Shown here: in pieces, positions 26,936 through 35,275 of the stretch
How positions within the stretch are numbered: the stretch's first letter is position 1
Layout of the letters: every line of letters starts with the position of its first letter
NCBI RefSeq assembly: GCF_900108585.1
Contig: NZ_UESZ01000001.1
Location: 868,001-932,000 of the forward strand
DNA from: Branchiibius hedensis
GTDB taxonomy: Bacteria > Actinomycetota > Actinomycetes > Actinomycetales > Dermatophilaceae
Direction: 5' to 3'
Length of the DNA stretch: 64,000 nt
Notes under the pieces: model-generated
Database searches by the model: none
The model's input: only the letters and a program-made list of their open reading frames with translations
What the model was told of the DNA's origin: nothing
Program-made: the position numbers and the translations under genes

Positions 26936-27715
26936 TCAGCGACCGCGGGCCGCGCGACGGTCCATCCGCGGCGCGTTGCGCGGGTCCATGCCCTTGGGAA
27001 TCGGCGGCTTCGCCGCACCCAGCGCGCGCAGGCGCTTGTTGACCGCGGCCACCTCGGCATCGGTCAGTTTCTTGTCCATCTTGTTCAGCCGCTTGGTCAG
27101 GTCAGCAACCGGCACGGTGTCGGTGCCCTGACCGACCCGCAGCAGATACACCGGCACTTCCGGACCGGCGACCCGTGCGACGCGCTTCTTCTCCGACTCC
27201 AGCAGCTTGCGGGTCGAGGTCGCGGGGCCTTCGCCGACCAACACCACACCGGGGCGGCCGACGGCGCGGAACACCATCGCCGCGGACGTGAGGTCGTTGA
27301 CCGATCGTGCCCGGTTCGCTTCTGCTGCAACGGGTTCCTTGTCGAAGTACCAGCCCCGCCGCAACGCTGACAGGGCAGCTGCGGATGCGCCAGGCTGGCC
27401 CTCGAGTTGCCCGTAGGCGGCCTTTTCGGCCAACCGACCGAAGACGATCATGGCCAGCAGGATGCCGATCAGCACACCGAAGAAACCGAAGACGATCGGG
27501 TGGTGGAGCAGCAGACCGATGATCAGCAGGATGCCGAAGCCGAGCACGAAGGCCAGCGCCATCCACCACGGGATCGACGGGTTCTGCGCCCGCGACATGG
27601 TGAACAGCTGCTTCATCTGGGCGACGCGCCCCGGTTCCCCGGAGGTGTTCTTCTTGCGCGAGAAGCGCGACTTCTTCTCAGTGGCCGAGGCGGCCTGCGA
27701 CGACGGTGACGGCAT
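26936..27715 (-). CDS. DUF4191 family membrane protein
   Basis: A 259-aa protein: a charged N terminus, two transmembrane segments (about residues 50-95: WWMALAFVLGFGILLIIGLL and VFGFFGVLIGILLAMIVFG), and a cytosolic C-terminal domain ending in a basic tail. The family is actinobacterial and regularly follows lipA (Rv2219 in M. tuberculosis). Its function is unknown. ATG 27715 follows TATCCT by 7 nt; upstream in-frame sequence belongs to the lipA region. Confidence 0.88.
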   Translation of the reverse strand: MPSPSSQAASATEKKSRFSRKKNTSGEPGRVAQMKQLFTMSRAQNPSIPWWMALAFVLGFGILLIIGLLLHHPIVFGFFGVLIGILLAMIVFGRLAEKAAYGQLEGQPGASAAALSALRRGWYFDKEPVAAEANRARSVNDLTSAAMVFRAVGRPGVVLVGEGPATSTRKLLESEKKRVARVAGPEVPVYLLRVGQGTDTVPVADLTKRLNKMDKKLTDAEVAAVNKRLRALGAAKPPIPKGMDPRNAPRMDRRAARGR

Positions 27716-27720
27716 GAGGT

Positions 27721-28740
27721 TCAGGATACGCGGCTGCGCGCCACGACGGACGCCGCTTCCTGGCGGGCGGGGGAGGCGGCGGCTGCCGCCAGGTGGGCCA
27801 ACTGCGGGGGAAGCTCGCGACCGGAGGCCTCCATCGCCTGGGCGTAGAGACGACCAGCGCGGTACGACGATCGCACCAGTGGACCACTCATCACGCCCTT
27901 GAAGCCGAGATCGTTCGCGACCTCCATCCAGTGCACGAACTCCTCCGGCTTGACCCACCGATCGACCGGGTGGTGGCGCAGCGAGGGCCGCAGGTACTGG
28001 GTGATGGTGATCAGGTCGGTGCCGGCGTCATGCAGGTCACGCAACGCCTGCTCGATCTCGTGGTCCTCCTCGCCCATCCCCAGGATCAGGTTGGACTTGG
28101 TGACCAAGCCGGCGTCGCGGCCCATCGTGATGACGGCCAGCGACCGTTCGTAGCGGAAGGCGGGGCGGATCCGCTTGAAGATCCGTGGCACGGTCTCCAC
28201 GTTGTGGGCGAACACCTCGGGTGCGGCGTCGATGACCGCGCCGACCTGTTCGGGGATCGCGTTGAAGTCCGGGATCAGGATCTCGACCCCGGTGCCGGGG
28301 TTGAGGGCGTGCACCTGCCGGATCGTCTCGGCGTACAGCCAGGCACCGCCGTCCTCGAGGTCATCGCGCGCGACGCCGGTGATCGTGGCGTAGCGCAACC
28401 CCATCTGCTGCACGGACTCGGCGACCCGGCGGGGCTCGTCGCGGTCCAGATCCGCCGGCTTGCCGGTGTCGATCTGACAGAAGTCGCAGCGGCGGGTGCA
28501 TTGCTCGCCACCGATCAGGAAGGTGGCTTCGCGGTCTTCCCAGCACTCGAAGATGTTGGGGCAGCCCGCCTCCTGGCACACCGTGTGCAGTCCCTCGCGC
28601 TTCACCAGGGAATGCAGCGAGGTGTACTCCGGACCCATTTTCGCGGTGGTGCGGATCCACTCGGGCTTACGTTCGATCGGACTCTGCGCGTTGCGGGCCT
28701 CGACACGCAGCAGTTTGCGTCCTTCGGGGGCGATGGTCAC
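27721..28740 (-). CDS. lipA: Lipoyl synthase
   Basis: A radical-SAM enzyme that inserts two sulfurs into octanoyl groups on lipoyl domains. The 339-aa protein has the auxiliary cluster cysteines Cys55, Cys60 and Cys66, and the SAM cluster CxxxCxxC at Cys81, Cys85 and Cys88 ([15 protein letters not shown]). It starts with GTG, 6 nt after TACAGT. It works with lipB just upstream; the lipoyl domains of SucB (35.3-37.1 kb) are likely substrates. Confidence 0.97.
   Translation of the reverse strand: MTIAPEGRKLLRVEARNAQSPIERKPEWIRTTAKMGPEYTSLHSLVKREGLHTVCQEAGCPNIFECWEDREATFLIGGEQCTRRCDFCQIDTGKPADLDRDEPRRVAESVQQMGLRYATITGVARDDLEDGGAWLYAETIRQVHALNPGTGVEILIPDFNAIPEQVGAVIDAAPEVFAHNVETVPRIFKRIRPAFRYERSLAVITMGRDAGLVTKSNLILGMGEEDHEIEQALRDLHDAGTDLITITQYLRPSLRHHPVDRWVKPEEFVHWMEVANDLGFKGVMSGPLVRSSYRAGRLYAQAMEASGRELPPQLAHLAAAAASPARQEAASVVARSRVS
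27723..27728 (-). promoter_or_regulatory. -10 box TATCCT, leaderless DUF4191 promoter
   Basis: TATCCT lies 7 nt before the DUF4191 ATG on the minus strand, overlapping the last codons of lipA. Confidence 0.4.
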
Positions 28741-28746
28741 CCCGCT

Positions 28747-28752
28747 ACTGTA
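28747..28752 (-). promoter_or_regulatory. -10 box TACAGT, leaderless lipA promoter
   Basis: TACAGT lies 6 nt before the lipA GTG on the minus strand, within the lipB-lipA spacer. Confidence 0.45.
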
Positions 28753-28784
28753 CGCCGGGTCAACCGGCCGCCGGTCGGCCCCGA

Positions 28785-29408
28785 TCAGGAGGCGAGTACT
28801 TCGGTCAGGTGCTTCTCGACGTACGGGAGGATCTCCTCGACGGTGACGTCACGGCCGAGTTCCTGGCTGATCGAGGTCACCCCGGCATCGGCGATCCCGC
28901 ACGGCACGATCACCTGGGACCAGGACAGGTCGCAGTCACAGTTGAGGGCGAACCCGTGCATGGTGACCCCGCGCGAGACCCGGATCCCGATCTGCCCCAG
29001 TTTGCGGGCCGGTTTGCCGTTTTCGGCCGGTAACCACACGCCGCTGCGGCCCGCGACCCGTGCGACGTCCAGTCCGACGTCGCGGCAGCTGCTGATCAGC
29101 ACCTCCTCGACCTGCCGGACGTAACTCACCACATCCAGGGGCTCGGCGAGCCGCAGGATCGGGTAGCCGACCAGCTGTCCGGGACCGTGCCAGGTGATCT
29201 TGCCGCCGCGGTCGACATCGACGACCGGGGTTCCGTCGAAGGGGCGCTCGTGCGGCTCCGTGCGCTTGCCTGCGGTGTACACCGCTTCGTGCTGGAGCAG
29301 GAGCACCGTGTCCTCACGGTCGCCGTCGGCGACCTGCTCATGGACCTCGCGTTGCAAGGCCCACCCCTGCTCGTAGGGGACCAGTCCGGGCAAGTGCTCG
29401 AAGTGCAT
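28785..29408 (-). CDS. lipB: Lipoate-protein ligase B (octanoyltransferase)
   Basis: Transfers octanoyl from ACP to lipoyl domains, the step before LipA. The 207-aa protein has [18 protein letters not shown], the catalytic Lys in RKLGQIG and the catalytic Cys in [13 protein letters not shown] 29408 fits the family N terminus ([18 protein letters not shown]); the open frame extending upstream is antisense to the next gene. TACGCT lies 6 nt upstream, giving a probable leaderless mRNA. It is divergent from the YczE-like gene across 36 nt. Confidence 0.97.
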   Translation of the reverse strand: MHFEHLPGLVPYEQGWALQREVHEQVADGDREDTVLLLQHEAVYTAGKRTEPHERPFDGTPVVDVDRGGKITWHGPGQLVGYPILRLAEPLDVVSYVRQVEEVLISSCRDVGLDVARVAGRSGVWLPAENGKPARKLGQIGIRVSRGVTMHGFALNCDCDLSWSQVIVPCGIADAGVTSISQELGRDVTVEEILPYVEKHLTEVLAS

Positions 29409-29414
29409 CGCGCC

Positions 29415-29420
29415 AGCGTA
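29415..29420 (-). promoter_or_regulatory. -10 box TACGCT, leaderless lipB promoter
   Basis: TACGCT lies 6 nt before the lipB ATG on the minus strand, in the 36-nt divergent spacer. Confidence 0.5.
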
Positions 29421-29444
29421 CGCCGACCTCTGGTTCGATGGGTC

Positions 29445-30122
29445 ATGACCTTTGACCGGGCGCTCATCAGCCGCATCTTCTGGGTGCTGGTCGGCATCGC
29501 GCTGATCGGCCTCGGCTCCGCGACGTTGCGCGTCGCGGGTGTCGGTGTCGATCCGTACACCGCGGCCAACATCGGCATCAGCCACAAGCTCGGCCTGGAC
29601 CTGGGCGCCTACCAACTGATCAGCAACGTCGTGCTGTTCCTCCCGATGCTCATCTGGGGGCGCAAGTACATCGGCCTCGGGTCGATCCTGAACATGGTCC
29701 TCACCGGCTTCTTCGTGCAATGGTTCACGGCGCTGCTGGATCCGGTGATCCCGGACCGACCGGCGCCCTGGCTGATCACCGTGCTGTTCGCGGTCGGCAT
29801 CGCCGTCTTCTGTCTGGGGGCGGCCCTGTACATGCAGGCCGGATTGGGCACCGCGCCGTACGACGCGCTGGCCCCGATGATCGTCGATCACTCGACGGCG
29901 CCCTACCGGGCGGTCCGTGGGTCGCAGGACGTGTTCTTCCTGCTGGTCGCCGTGGTCTTCCACGGTCAGATCGGACCCGGCACCGTGGTCACGGCGTTCT
30001 TCACCGGCCCGTTGATCCAGTACTTCACCCGGACGGTGACCGAGCCGCTGATGCGTAAGGCCCAGGCGGCCGATGCGGCACACGCTGCCCGCCACCCGGT
30101 GACGGCGCGCAATCATTTCTGA
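29445..30122 (+). CDS. YczE/YitT-like integral membrane protein
   Basis: A 225-aa polytopic membrane protein with about five spans. Motifs [20 protein letters not shown] and [12 protein letters not shown] match the YczE/YyaS family, whose members are implicated in secondary metabolite production in Bacillus but lack an agreed biochemical role. ATG 29445 opens the first span. It is not part of the M. tuberculosis arrangement around lipB, so it belongs to an inserted block. Confidence 0.82.
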   Translation: MTFDRALISRIFWVLVGIALIGLGSATLRVAGVGVDPYTAANIGISHKLGLDLGAYQLISNVVLFLPMLIWGRKYIGLGSILNMVLTGFFVQWFTALLDPVIPDRPAPWLITVLFAVGIAVFCLGAALYMQAGLGTAPYDALAPMIVDHSTAPYRAVRGSQDVFFLLVAVVFHGQIGPGTVVTAFFTGPLIQYFTRTVTEPLMRKAQAADAAHAARHPVTARNHF

Positions 30123-30195
30123 GCCCGGTTCCCCTGCTCTTCAGCACTGTGGATAACTTCTGCGGGCACGGGGTGCCGACCGGCACGCTGGGCGG

Positions 30196-31773
30196 GTGAC
30201 TTCCGACGAACCGACCATCCCCGGCTATGAGATCGTCCGTCAGATCGGTGCGGGCGGCAGCTCGACGGTGTGGGCCGTGCGTCGCCCGGACGGGGTGCGC
30301 CTGGCGGTCAAGGTGCTGCGCGAGGACCAGCGGCGGCCGGAATCGGCATGGTCGGCAGAAGTAGAGCACGAGCACCTGCTGCCGGTCTGGGACACGGTGA
30401 TCGGCCGGTGGGACGACCGCGACGTGACGTGTCTGGTGATGCCGCTGGCCGAGGGTGGCTCGTTGCAGGACGTCCTGGATGTCCGAGGGCATTTGACGGT
30501 GGGGGAGATCGTGACGGTCCTGGTGCCTCTCGCCCAGGCGTTGCATCACCTCCACTCGGTCGGGTTGGTGCACGGCGACCTCAAACCGGCCAACGTGCTG
30601 CTGACGGCTGACGGTCGTCCGCTGCTCGCGGATCTGGGCGCGGCTCGGCTTCCGGTGGACGTGGCCGACAGCGAGGTGTGGGCTACCGATCGGTGGTCAG
30701 CACCGGAGGTGCTGCAGGGCCAGCCGGCCGACGCGGCCAGTGACGCCTACGGGCTCGGCGCGATCGCCTGGGCGTGTGCCACCGGATCACCTGCGCCGCC
30801 GGCCGCACTGCGTCCGCTGCTGGCTGACGAAGCCACCCACCTGCCGCAGGGGGTCTGTGACGTGATCACCGCGTGTCTGTCGCACACGGCGGCTGCCCGA
30901 CCGTCGCCGGCAGAATTCGCCGATCTCATCTGGTCCTGCGCGTCCGCCGAGCCGGCGCCGGTCGCGCTCTCACCCGGTGCCCGTACGGCGATGCCCGTGC
31001 GCGACCCGGGTGACGAACTCACCCGCCGGCTGCGATCCCAGGCCCGTACGGCAGTGCTCACCGAGCCCAACGAGCGCACCAGCCGTCGGTGGCGCCGACG
31101 GCCGGTTGAGTCGACCCCGGTAGTGCCGATCCAGCCGGCCGTCCCGGGAAGCCGTCGCCAGGCGCGCGCGGTCGCCGGTCGGCCAACCCGACGGCGTGGT
31201 TGGTGGCTGGACCGCCGGATCTGGGCAGCAGCCGGGCTGGCGGCCTGCACGCCAACGGGTGCGATCGCGCTGCTGGGACCCGCTCAGTCGGCGCCCACCC
31301 CTCCTGCCGTCCGGGCGGTGCCAACGACGTCCGCTACGGTCACCACAGCGTCCTCGCCGTCGGCGGGTGCGCGATCCCTGTCGACCGCGACGGGCAACCC
31401 GCTGCCGGATCCGGTCGCAGCCCTGCAACGCCTGCTGAGCGCACGAGCAGTTGCCTGGAACCACGGTGACACCAGCGCCCTGGGTGGTGCCTTTGCCGCG
31501 AATTCGACTGCCTGGCAACGCGATAGCGGCGACATCAAGACGGTGGTCAACCGGTCGGCACACTACAGCGGGCTTGCCTTCCGGGTGCGAGAAGCACAGG
31601 TGACCTCGCGCGCGGCGGATCGGGCGAGTGTGCGGGCGCAGGTCGTACGTACGGCCGCGACCGTGACGGTGGGCGGCACCCGCCGCGTGGTGCCCGAGCA
31701 GATCAGCACGGTGGATTTCGAGCTGGTGCGCACGGCCGCGGGCTGGCGGATCAACGATTGGCGCAGTTCCTGA
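30196..31773 (+). CDS. Receptor-type serine/threonine protein kinase (HGD/DLG variant)
   Basis: A 525-aa membrane-anchored Hanks-type kinase. The catalytic domain covers about residues 10-265: Gly loop GAGGSSTVW, Lys39, catalytic HGDLKPAN with Asp128 (HGD in place of HRD) and metal-binding DLG at Asp146 (in place of DFG), then SAPEVL. A basic/Pro-rich juxtamembrane region leads to one transmembrane segment near residues 338-358. The extracellular C-terminal ~120 residues (AVAWNHGDTSALGGAF...) look like an NTF2/SnoaL-type fold, which is an inference. The catalytic residues are intact, so activity is likely. It starts with GTG 30196. Confidence 0.88.
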   Translation: MTSDEPTIPGYEIVRQIGAGGSSTVWAVRRPDGVRLAVKVLREDQRRPESAWSAEVEHEHLLPVWDTVIGRWDDRDVTCLVMPLAEGGSLQDVLDVRGHLTVGEIVTVLVPLAQALHHLHSVGLVHGDLKPANVLLTADGRPLLADLGAARLPVDVADSEVWATDRWSAPEVLQGQPADAASDAYGLGAIAWACATGSPAPPAALRPLLADEATHLPQGVCDVITACLSHTAAARPSPAEFADLIWSCASAEPAPVALSPGARTAMPVRDPGDELTRRLRSQARTAVLTEPNERTSRRWRRRPVESTPVVPIQPAVPGSRRQARAVAGRPTRRRGWWLDRRIWAAAGLAACTPTGAIALLGPAQSAPTPPAVRAVPTTSATVTTASSPSAGARSLSTATGNPLPDPVAALQRLLSARAVAWNHGDTSALGGAFAANSTAWQRDSGDIKTVVNRSAHYSGLAFRVREAQVTSRAADRASVRAQVVRTAATVTVGGTRRVVPEQISTVDFELVRTAAGWRINDWRSS

Positions 31774-31776
31774 CGA

Positions 31777-32589
31777 TCAGGTGAGGAGCAGCGCCGCCAA
31801 CCGTCGCCGCACGATCGCCGTACCCAGCAGACCCAGGGCGATCAGGTAGACCACGGAAACCGCCGACGCCCACGTGACGTGTCCGGTGGTCAGCTCCCGG
31901 CACAGCACCACGCCGCGATACAGCGGAGTGCACTGCACGATCCATTGCAGCCAGGCTGGGAAGGCGGACAGCGGGAAGAACGTCGCTGAGAACAGGAACA
32001 TCGGCAACGTGGCGAGCGTGATGTATTCGAAGTCCTGCCAGGACCGCATCCAGGTGGTCAGACCCATCGCGATCGCCGCGAACGCGAAGCCGATCAAGAG
32101 AGCAGCCGGTAGCGCGAGGATGGCCAACCACGAGTCGATCAACCCCATCGCGGCCATCACCAGCAGGAACGCCGCGGAGTAGATCCCGCCGCGCAGCAGC
32201 GCCCAACTGATCTCGCCACGTGCGATGTCGGACGGTGTCCGCGGCGTCGCCAGGATCTGGTCGTAGAGCTTGGCGTAGCGCAGCCGGAAGAACACGTTGA
32301 ACGTCGCATCGAAGAGGGCGCCGTTCATCGCGGAGGCAGCCAGCATGCCCGGCGCGACGAACGCCGCGTAGCGGATCAGATGCCCGTCGACTTCGAAGCC
32401 GGGGATGAGTTTGCCGACGCCGATGCCGATCGAGAACAGGTAGAGCACCGGCTCCAGGAATCCGCTGACGAAGACCAGCCAACTGCGCCGGTAGACCAGC
32501 AGGTTGCGGTAGACGATGGTGCCGGTCGCTTCGAGTGCGGACAGTTTGCGGCCGGTGACGCGGGTTGCGGTGGGCGCGATCACGGACAT
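31777..32589 (-). CDS. ABC-2 type transporter permease (second copy)
   Basis: A 270-aa membrane protein with six spans in the ABC-2 permease pattern (NLLVYRRSWLVFVSGFLEPVLY, PMFLFSATFFPLSAFPAWLQ). It forms a likely heteromeric exporter with the upstream permease and ATPase. Its ATG shares a base with the stop of the preceding gene (TGATG). The exported substrate is unknown; the ATPase is of the drug/nodulation factor exporter class. Confidence 0.9.
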   Translation of the reverse strand: MSVIAPTATRVTGRKLSALEATGTIVYRNLLVYRRSWLVFVSGFLEPVLYLFSIGIGVGKLIPGFEVDGHLIRYAAFVAPGMLAASAMNGALFDATFNVFFRLRYAKLYDQILATPRTPSDIARGEISWALLRGGIYSAAFLLVMAAMGLIDSWLAILALPAALLIGFAFAAIAMGLTTWMRSWQDFEYITLATLPMFLFSATFFPLSAFPAWLQWIVQCTPLYRGVVLCRELTTGHVTWASAVSVVYLIALGLLGTAIVRRRLAALLLT

Positions 32590-33386
32590 CAGCGCACCAA
32601 CCGTCGGCGCAGGAAGCGCACGGACAGCACCGTGAACGCGACGGCCACCACCAGCAGGTAGAGCAGATGCCACCAGGCACTCGGGCGCCAGGTGTCCAGG
32701 GTCGCCATCCGGGTCAGTTCCACGCCCTGCCACAGCGGCGAGATCTTGGCCAGGTGCTCCAGTGCGGTGGGCAGGTTGTGGATCGGGAAGAAGGCGCCGG
32801 AGAAGAGCACCAGCGGCATCACGACCAGCCGGAAGATCAGCGAGAACCCGCTCTCGTTCTTGAGCAGGCAGGACACGGCGTACATCGGGGCGACGAACGC
32901 CCAACTGATCAGCAACTGCACCGCGAAGGCCGCGAAACCCCCTGCGACGCTTGAGATCACCCCGAACGGTGCCATCACCAACACGAACACCGCCGAGCTG
33001 ATCGCGATCCGCAGCATGATGAAACTGAAGTGGGCCGCGACGATCTCACCGACGCCGATGGGGGAGGCGAGCATCGAGAAGTAGGTCTTGTCCCACTTGA
33101 TCGCGCCCATCACCGGATAGGTCGCCTCACCGATCGCCAGTTGCATCGACTGGGCGGCCAGCAACCCGGGCACGACGAAATCGAGGTAGCTGCTCGCGCC
33201 GTCCAGCGTCGCAGGATCGCTCTTGATGAAACCGCCAAGGAAGACGCCCATCGCCGCGACGTAGAGAAGCGGGTTCAGGAACGAGGTGACGATGCTGCCG
33301 CGCCAGGTGCGCCGAAGGACCGTGAGCCAGTAGTCGGTCAGCCGGGCGGTCAGGGCCCAGGGGGAGGCGGCCGGGACGGTGGACAT
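32589..33386 (-). CDS. ABC-2 type transporter permease (first copy)
   Basis: A 265-aa six-span ABC-2 permease (LRRTWRGSIVTSFLNPLLYV, PLVLFSGAFFPIHNLPTALE). ATG 33386 follows the ATPase stop by 2 nt. A TTG at 33392 overlapping that stop (TTGA) is an alternative start. The two permeases are clearly paralogous in layout. Confidence 0.9.
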   Translation of the reverse strand: MSTVPAASPWALTARLTDYWLTVLRRTWRGSIVTSFLNPLLYVAAMGVFLGGFIKSDPATLDGASSYLDFVVPGLLAAQSMQLAIGEATYPVMGAIKWDKTYFSMLASPIGVGEIVAAHFSFIMLRIAISSAVFVLVMAPFGVISSVAGGFAAFAVQLLISWAFVAPMYAVSCLLKNESGFSLIFRLVVMPLVLFSGAFFPIHNLPTALEHLAKISPLWQGVELTRMATLDTWRPSAWWHLLYLLVVAVAFTVLSVRFLRRRLVR

Positions 33387-33388
33387 GC

Positions 33389-34324
33389 TCAATCCACCAG
33401 GCTGCGGCCGGTCAACCGCAAGAAGACGTCCTCCAGCGAGGCACGGCGCACCAGGGTCGCCGTCGGGTGCAGGCCGCGCTCACCGACTGCGGCCAGCACC
33501 TGCTCGCCGTTGTCGGTGTAGAGCAGGAGCCGGTCGGGCAGCACCTCGATCCGGTCGGCCAGGCCGTCGATCTGATCGGCGTACGCCGCGTGGTCGACAA
33601 CCCCGAACCGCACCTCGGCGACCTCCCGGCTGGCGTACTGCGCGATCAGAGCCGCCGGCGTACCCTCGGCCGCGATGCGGCCCTGGTCCATGACCACGAG
33701 GCGGTCGCACAACTGCTCGGCCTCGTCCATGTAGTGCGTGGTGATGACCAGGGTCACTCCCTGCTGCTTCAGGCGGAACAGCTTGTCCCACAGGACATGT
33801 CGGGCCTGCGGGTCCAGACCGGTGGTGGGTTCGTCCAGGAGCAGGAGTTCGGGGTCGTTGACCAGCGACCGGGCAATCGTCAGTCGGCGCTTCATCCCGC
33901 CGGACAGGTCGTCGACTTTGGCGTCGGCCTTCTCGGTCAACTGCGCGAAGTCCAGGAGTTCGTCGGCCTTGGCGCGAACCTGTTTGCGTCCGATCCCGAA
34001 GTAGCGGCCGTACACGATGAGGTTCTCCCGGACGGTGAGTTCGTTGTCCAGGGTGTCGTCCTGCGGACAGACGCCGATCCGGGCTCGGATCTGCGAACCG
34101 TGGGTAGCCGGATCCATGCCCAGAATCCGCAGCTCGCCGCTGGTCACGGGAGAGACGGCGGCGATCATCCGCATCGTGGAGGACTTGCCCGCGCCGTTCG
34201 GCCCGAGGAAACCGAAGGACTCTCCGCGGTCGACCGCCACGTCGATACCGCGCACGGCCTCGAAGCCGCCGAACGATTTGTGCAGTCCGCGGGCGCGGAT
34301 CATCACCTCAGGCAACGCCGACAT
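33389..34324 (-). CDS. ABC exporter ATP-binding protein (DrrA/NodI type)
   Basis: A 311-aa ATPase: Walker A GPNGAGKSS, Q-loop CPQDDTLDNELT, signature LSGGMKRRL, Walker B LLLLDEPTTGLDP and H-loop TTHYMDEAEQL. The C-terminal extension is that of the drug-exporter subfamily. It energises the two permeases downstream. TAGATT lies 6 nt before the ATG, so the operon begins here as a leaderless message. Confidence 0.94.
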   Translation of the reverse strand: MSALPEVMIRARGLHKSFGGFEAVRGIDVAVDRGESFGFLGPNGAGKSSTMRMIAAVSPVTSGELRILGMDPATHGSQIRARIGVCPQDDTLDNELTVRENLIVYGRYFGIGRKQVRAKADELLDFAQLTEKADAKVDDLSGGMKRRLTIARSLVNDPELLLLDEPTTGLDPQARHVLWDKLFRLKQQGVTLVITTHYMDEAEQLCDRLVVMDQGRIAAEGTPAALIAQYASREVAEVRFGVVDHAAYADQIDGLADRIEVLPDRLLLYTDNGEQVLAAVGERGLHPTATLVRRASLEDVFLRLTGRSLVD

Positions 34325-34330
34325 GCTAGC

Positions 34331-34336
34331 AATCTA
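34331..34336 (-). promoter_or_regulatory. -10 box TAGATT, leaderless ABC exporter operon promoter
   Basis: TAGATT lies 6 nt before the ATPase ATG on the minus strand. CTAGC/GCTAG half-sites flank it. Confidence 0.5.
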
Positions 34337-34357
34337 GCAGTACGGCGGGGTGCGAGG

Positions 34358-35257
34358 TCACGCGGTACGGGCCAACCATTCGGCGACCGTATCAACTGTG
34401 TCCGACACCCACTGGAACCCGTTGTCCTGCAGCACTTCGGGAGCGATCTTGGCGCTGGTGAGGACGTCGCTGGCGAACTCGCCGAGCACGGCGTGCAGGG
34501 CGAACGATGGCGCCGGCAGGACGGCTGGACGGTGGTACGCGGCGCCGAGGGCTTTGGCCAGTTCTTTCTGCCGGGCCGGTGTGGGCCCGACCAGATTGAC
34601 CGGCCCGGTGATCTGCGGGTTGTCCAGCAGGAACAGCATTGCGGACACGTGATCGGGGAGGGCGATCCACGGGAACCACTGGCGTCCTGAGCCCAACGGA
34701 CCGCCCAGCCCCCATTTGGCCAGCGGCAGCATCCGACTGGCCGCACCTCCGTCCGGCGCCAGCACGATTCCGGTCCGCAGATACGCGGTGGGAGCACCGG
34801 CCTGCACCGCGGGATCCGCTGCGTGTTCCCAGTCGCGGACCACACCAGCCAGGAACCCTTCGCCGGAGTCACTGCGCTCGGTCAGTCGCTGCTCGCCACG
34901 GTCACCGTAGAAGCCACTCGCCGATCCGGACAGAAAGCGCACGTGCCCGTCGAGTGCGGCGACGGCCGTCGCGATCGTGGTCGTGGCATCGACCCGAGAA
35001 GAGCGGATGAGCTGCTTGTACTCGGGGGTCCACCGCTGATCACCGATCCCGGCTCCCGCGAGGTTTACGACGGCTGAAACACCCTGCAGCGCTTGCAGAT
35101 CGATCTCACCGGCACCGGGGTCCCAGGTGACTTCGTCGGCTTCCCGGCCCGGTCGACGTACCAGCCGGATGACCTCATCGCCCCGGTCGCGCAACGCATG
35201 ACACAGCGCGCTGCCGATCAGTCCGGAGGATCCGGTGACGGCAACGCGCTGTGGCAT
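34358..35257 (-). CDS. TIGR01777 family NAD(P)-dependent epimerase-like protein
   Basis: A 299-aa extended-SDR protein: VTGSSGLIGSAL at the N terminus for dinucleotide binding, VNLAGAGIGDQRW, SASGFYGDRG, and the C-terminal DUF1731 region ending FQWVSDTVDTVAEWL. Members occur beside lipoate and sucB genes (Rv2216 in M. tuberculosis). The substrate is unknown. TAGGTT lies 6 nt upstream of the ATG within the 18-nt spacer from sucB. Confidence 0.9.
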   Translation of the reverse strand: MPQRVAVTGSSGLIGSALCHALRDRGDEVIRLVRRPGREADEVTWDPGAGEIDLQALQGVSAVVNLAGAGIGDQRWTPEYKQLIRSSRVDATTTIATAVAALDGHVRFLSGSASGFYGDRGEQRLTERSDSGEGFLAGVVRDWEHAADPAVQAGAPTAYLRTGIVLAPDGGAASRMLPLAKWGLGGPLGSGRQWFPWIALPDHVSAMLFLLDNPQITGPVNLVGPTPARQKELAKALGAAYHRPAVLPAPSFALHAVLGEFASDVLTSAKIAPEVLQDNGFQWVSDTVDTVAEWLARTA

Positions 35258-35263
35258 GCGTTC

Positions 35264-35269
35264 AACCTA
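35264..35269 (-). promoter_or_regulatory. -10 box TAGGTT, leaderless epimerase promoter
   Basis: TAGGTT lies 6 nt before the epimerase ATG, in the 18-nt gap after the sucB stop. Confidence 0.45.
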
Positions 35270-35275
35270 AGCGGC

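Noticed and set aside
28785-30116. Reading lipB as a 443-residue protein
   Set aside because: Everything beyond ATG 29408 is antisense to the YczE-like gene and lacks domain similarity; LipB is normally ~210-240 aa.
30146-30190. A small hairpin before the kinase gene (GTGCC/GGCAC) as terminator
   Set aside because: Only 5 bp with a 4-nt loop, expected by chance at this GC content.
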